In this document: positions 61,234 to 64,000 of the stretch, one piece after another
How positions within the stretch are numbered: position 1 is the stretch's first letter
Layout of the letters: every line of letters begins with the position of its first letter
NCBI GenBank assembly: GCA_024275415.1
Contig: JAJRZD010000014.1
Coordinates: forward strand, 1-64,000
DNA: 64,000 nucleotides
Direction: 5' to 3'
Origin: an archaeon
GTDB lineage: Archaea; Asgardarchaeota; Thorarchaeia; Thorarchaeales; Thorarchaeaceae
Notes under the pieces: model-generated
Databases searched by the model: none
Told to the model about the DNA's origin: nothing
What the model saw: the letters and a program-made list of their open reading frames with translations, nothing else
Translations under genes and position numbers: made by a program

Positions 61234-61767
61234 CTAGTATCTGCGACCACCGCTGCGTCGGTCTCGGCCACCATAACCGCGGCTGCCACCACCGTAACCG
61301 CCACTGCCACCCCTTCTGCCGCCATAACCGCCACCACCGCCGCCATAGCCACCACCACGGCCACCACCGCCGCCACCATAGCGTCTACGGGTGTCTTCGT
61401 GCTCCTCAGCAGACATATCATTCTCCGTGTTGACTTCCTCAATCGGTTCGTCAGCCTCAGAGAGCTTTCCATATCGACCAATGTTCAGCCGAAGGTTGCC
61501 TCTGAACAACCCAGTGTAGCCGTTCTCAAGCTTGTAGGTCGTTCCGACCTCGACCTCATCGATCGTATCATCCCAACACGGGACAGCAACTGTGCCGCTT
61601 GCATCTCCGACAACAAGGTCAAGTACTCGGTGTGTAGTTCCATCATTTCGTGAAGAAACCTCACGCTCTTCGCCCTTCTCAATAACCTTGAATGTGACGG
61701 TGAGATTCTTCTGACGTGGCTTTAGTTCAGCCACTGTAGCCTCAACAGGCTCTTGTTCGTAACTCAT
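61234..61767 (-). CDS. OB-fold single-strand-DNA/RNA-binding protein with RGG tail
   Basis: About 177 residues from ATG 61767. Residues 8-105 form an RPA-like OB fold (LTVTFKVIEKGEEREVSS, HRVLDLVVGDASGTVAVPCWD, RLNIGRYGKLSEA). An acidic linker (VNTENDMSAEEHED) is followed by a Gly/Arg/Tyr-rich tail of about 45 residues (RGG and GGYGG repeats). Archaeal RPA1/SSB-like proteins of this shape bind single-stranded DNA or RNA; the RGG tail may drive RNA binding or condensation. The long antisense frame on the plus strand is a mirror of the Gly-rich tail. Confidence 0.85.
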   Translation of the reverse strand: MSYEQEPVEATVAELKPRQKNLTVTFKVIEKGEEREVSSRNDGTTHRVLDLVVGDASGTVAVPCWDDTIDEVEVGTTYKLENGYTGLFRGNLRLNIGRYGKLSEADEPIEEVNTENDMSAEEHEDTRRRYGGGGGGRGGGYGGGGGGYGGRRGGSGGYGGGSRGYGGRDRRSGGRRY

Positions 61768-62242
61768 GTGTATCACTCACTTATGCTTCCGCATAATTGA
61801 TTGCAGGTCGTTCAAAACTAGCGTGTTCATGGGAGGTGCGAAACGGTTGATACCAATAACGAAACTCTTTCTGACTTGTCGCATCCTGCTTGATGTTCCT
61901 GCAATCTATATGGCAACCTTGTTCCCTTATGAGCTTATGCATTGGGATGGCGCTGTAGAATAAACCACAGTTCTAGGCATTAAGTATCAGGACTTCGTCT
62001 TTATGGATGAATCCATTACTCGTTGATATTGCTTCTATGAACTAGTGCATTATTTTACAGAGCCCATTAGGATTGTCATAGGTTGTACTTGGGACTTCTT
62101 CCCTCTTTCTGTCAAGTGTGAAATAGGTTGACCGATGTGATCCGATTCTTCTTGAAATTCTAATCTATGATCGGTTAAAGTCGCATGTGATCTCATTAGC
62201 ACATACGATGTATATTTCTGTTTGACTGGAGTGCTTCTCTCA
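61768..62242. other. Gene-poor stretch
   Basis: I see no well-supported gene here. A minus-strand frame at 62050-62280 encodes a short basic peptide ending SHLTERGKKSQ, whose end recalls a winged-helix domain, but it is too short and overlaps the next gene. It should hold the promoter of the OB-fold gene. Confidence 0.35.
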
Positions 62243-62704
62243 TCAAGTCTGAGCTGAAGGAACGATAAAGATGTGTCCAATCAGATCTCCTTTGAACATA
62301 TTACCTTTGATCCTTGAATGGAACATTGCTTTGTCTGCCAGTCGTTCCTCATCAAAATGCTGGAAATAGGTGGAACCGATGCACACTAGGTTGCCCATCC
62401 CATTTGACACATAGAACGAACGTAGCACTGCTGATTTTGGTGCAACAGTGATAGGCTTGATCTTCACAATGCGAGTTTCCCCTGCCTCGAATGCAGCATC
62501 TTCTAGTGAGATGACAGGCACCGCTCTCACATTGCTCCAGTCAAGTGAAATTGTGGATTCCTCAATTCCTTCGACCGCAGTCCTGACATAACCAAAGCCC
62601 ATTGATGAAAGGCTCTGGTCACAGAGGATCGCATATATCTTATCCAGCTTGGGTTCTGAAGAAGCACCTCCACCGCTTGTTGGTGTAGCAGTGTTCTCTA
62701 CCAT
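62243..62704 (-). CDS. Unknown protein with a possible beta-rich fold
   Basis: About 153 residues from ATG 62704, which follows GAGG. After a Gly/Ser-rich N-terminal end (TPTSGGGASS), the protein has many alternating strands (YAILCDQSLSSMGFGYVRTA, VPVISLEDAAFEAGETRIVK, VLRSFYVSNGMGNLVCIGST, GDLIGHIFIVP). This pattern looks like a beta-sandwich. No family is recognised. It stands alone with gene-poor flanks on both sides. Confidence 0.6.
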   Translation of the reverse strand: MVENTATPTSGGGASSEPKLDKIYAILCDQSLSSMGFGYVRTAVEGIEESTISLDWSNVRAVPVISLEDAAFEAGETRIVKIKPITVAPKSAVLRSFYVSNGMGNLVCIGSTYFQHFDEERLADKAMFHSRIKGNMFKGDLIGHIFIVPSAQT

Positions 62705-63213
62705 TTTTGAGACCTCATTGCATCCCGCTTTTGAACTGGGACACATTCTGTGATTGCATTGTGTGATACGCATACATCATTAGAACGTAGGCTCACATAT
62801 GTTAAATATGTTTTATCGTTATTTAGTATTGTCATCTCATGGACTTGTTACCAGTGTGATCAAGCCACGACGCGCAAAAGCTATTATTCATGTCTGGTAC
62901 GAAGTTAATTTGGTGACTGGTTTCCTATCCGAATCTCCAAGAACAAAATCAGCCTAGTTGTCAGCTCCAGTGAGATGTTCTTCTATTGCTTCAGCCAAGT
63001 GATTGGCTTTAGGTCATATTGTAAGTTATATCATATCTCTCTTTGAACATTTCGTAAAATCCAATCTCTTCTTGCGAAATACGATATTAATTGATGAAAT
63101 GCTTGTTATATAAATAAAGTTACTGTTTTTTTGTTTTTCACCTCGAATAGACTTATTAAATGAAAACTTGAAAATAATTATGGTTTTGCCCCAAATATTT
63201 CGGTTGTGATTGG
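62705..63213. other. AT-rich intergenic stretch with promoter elements
   Basis: No convincing gene in 509 bases. The right half (about 63050-63190) is strongly AT-rich and carries GTTATATAAATAAAG at 63105-63118, a good TATA element for the gene at 63214. The left half should hold the promoter of the unknown gene that runs left from 62704. Confidence 0.5.
63105..63118 (+). promoter_or_regulatory. TATA-like element for the CxxCH surface protein
   Basis: GTTATATAAATAAAG in an AT-rich stretch, about 100 bases before the ATG at 63214. Confidence 0.45.
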
Positions 63214-64000
63214 ATGAGAATGAAAAGAGCCTTTGTAACTACAATATCTATAGCGTTCATATTCCTGTTAATCATTGGTGCGTCTATGGTGATTGCTGAA
63301 CCTGATTTCCCTACTGAATGTGGTGCATGTCATCCACCAACCTCGCAAATCACTATAACCTCCAATGCAACAGGAACTGTTGATGCCTACGTTGACACTC
63401 CTATTACACTTACTATTAATGCAATCAAAGCCTTCCAAGGCGGAAAATTCTACCTTTCTGCAAAATACGGTTGGGCGAACAACGATAACTTCACTTTCAC
63501 AGAATTCAATATCAGGGACAACAAGGCTGGTGATCTTAATTCCACAACAGACATAATCACAGTGACAACCACTCTTACTCCGACTGGTGTTGGACTTTTC
63601 ACTTTCAGGGTATGGGCGACATATTTCGTGAGTTCTGCTGATAATGGATCCACCAGCTTGGATGTACAATTCTCTGTCACTGACCCAATACCTCCAACCA
63701 TCGATACTCCCTTAGACCGGATAATCAATGAGGGCAATTCGAGTGAGGTACTCCAATGGAACCCAACTGACAACTATCCCCATTCCTACAAGATTTTTCT
63801 TGACAGCGCGCTTAACGAAACTGGCGTTTGGGATGGGTCGCCGATATCAGTCAATCTTGGCGGATTAGGTCTTGGAACGCATAATCTTACTACAGTTGTT
63901 TATGATGTGTCGGCCAATACTGCAAGCGACCAGGTGATGATAACAGTGGTCGATGGAACGAACCCGTACATCGAGCCTCTGAATGATACCGTGATAAATG
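63214..64000 (+). CDS. Secreted protein with a CxxCH motif and Ig-like domains (3' end outside the window)
   Basis: An open frame from ATG 63214 to the window edge; the 262 visible codons have no stop. The first 30 residues form a signal peptide (MRMKRAFVTTISIAFIFLLI, ending near MVIAEP). Directly after it lies CGACHPP, a c-type haem attachment motif CxxCH. Then come two beta-sandwich domains: about 45-155 (TITSNATGTVDAYVDTPITL, then TVTTTLTPTGVGLFTFRVW) and an Ig/cadherin-like domain (from PPTIDTPLDRIINEG). It looks like an extracellular haem or electron-transfer surface protein. Whether haem is attached cannot be told, and more CxxCH may follow. Confidence 0.8.
   Translation, partial: MRMKRAFVTTISIAFIFLLIIGASMVIAEPDFPTECGACHPPTSQITITSNATGTVDAYVDTPITLTINAIKAFQGGKFYLSAKYGWANNDNFTFTEFNIRDNKAGDLNSTTDIITVTTTLTPTGVGLFTFRVWATYFVSSADNGSTSLDVQFSVTDPIPPTIDTPLDRIINEGNSSEVLQWNPTDNYPHSYKIFLDSALNETGVWDGSPISVNLGGLGLGTHNLTTVVYDVSANTASDQVMITVVDGTNPYIEPLNDTVIN

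Noticed and set aside
61300-61400. GCC/ACC-type microsatellite
   Set aside because: The repeats are coding sequence for the RGG/GGYGG tail, not an independent repeat.
61203-61653. His-rich and Thr/Ala-rich plus-strand frames
   Set aside because: They are complements of the Gly-rich tail and OB-fold gene on the minus strand.
62050-62280. 76-codon minus-strand frame with a winged-helix-like end
   Set aside because: Too short for a domain, overlaps the next gene, and shows no ribosome site; kept only as a remark on the gap.

Overview
The window is a compact archaeal chromosome segment, mid-40s percent GC by eye, with genes on both strands, short gaps and many convergent gene ends. It carries information-processing genes of archaeal type (RadA, both DNA topoisomerase VI subunits, aRF1 with NIKS and GGQ, archaeal-type PheS/PheT, Mre11/Rad50), archaeal lipid and cofactor genes (geranylgeranyl reductase family, CofE for F420, myo-inositol-phosphate synthase) and a set typical of Asgard archaea: two Ras/Rab-like small GTPases, three roadblock/LC7 proteins (one with a tandem domain) and coiled-coil or zinc-ribbon proteins of no known family. 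I infer an Asgard archaeon, most probably Thorarchaeota-like; the lineage is inference from gene content. No rRNA, tRNA or CRISPR array was seen.

Layout. 1-1.7 kb: a small AT-richer accessory patch with a two-TM zinc-binding protein, a 39-codon ORF and a tyrosine recombinase that seems to start at CTG. 1.8-6.1 kb: 3-hydroxyacyl-CoA dehydrogenase, an MFS permease coupled to a 34-codon ORF, a zinc-ribbon protein and CofE. 6.3-10.7 kb: top6B-top6A, with two HhH modules and a lysine-rich linker fused to Top6A. 10.8-16.8 kb: amidohydrolase, zinc-ribbon/TPR-like protein, PAP2-like membrane protein, roadblock protein, RadA, geranylgeranyl reductase. 16.9-21.4 kb: PurA, membrane protein, GTPase, coiled-coil protein, CBS pair, second GTPase. 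21.4-26.4 kb: pheS-pheT, aRF1 and a helical protein. 26.4-30.2 kb: a Cas4-like membrane nuclease split over two ORFs, a small possible regulator, a VTT/DedA membrane protein, a CpXC protein and inositol-phosphate synthase. 30.3-31.1 kb: a decayed transposase and a gene-free stretch.

31.2-34.1 kb: an FAD oxidase / Fe-S CCG subunit pair with an SCP2-like protein. 34.4-40.9 kb: rubrerythrin, Mre11 with a very short Rad50 that has no zinc hook, an NAD(P)H-type FAD oxidoreductase, a HAD protein and an unknown protein. 41-49.1 kb: two unknown genes, a hexapeptide-repeat protein, an ABC-2 exporter pair, a DMT transporter fused to an Lrp/AsnC-type RAM domain followed by a free RAM protein, a COG1340-like coiled-coil protein and a RimK-like ATP-grasp ligase. 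49.1-55.6 kb: GlmS, a double winged-helix regulator, a tandem roadblock protein, a membrane-anchored BMP-type binding protein, an HD phosphohydrolase, a DUF99 protein and a roadblock protein. 55.6-64 kb: a membrane-anchored subtilase whose layout recalls eukaryotic site-1 protease, a CPBP protease, dodecin, an ABC-2 permease, an AlkA-like glycosylase, an OB-fold protein with an RGG tail, an unknown protein and the start of a secreted CxxCH protein.

The most striking items are the hookless Rad50 next to Mre11, the transporter-RAM fusion, the split Cas4-like nuclease, the HhH-Top6A fusion and the site-1-protease-like subtilase. Convergent pairs often interlock their stop codons in four bases, showing strong compaction. 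All function calls are from reading the translated sequence; no database search was run.
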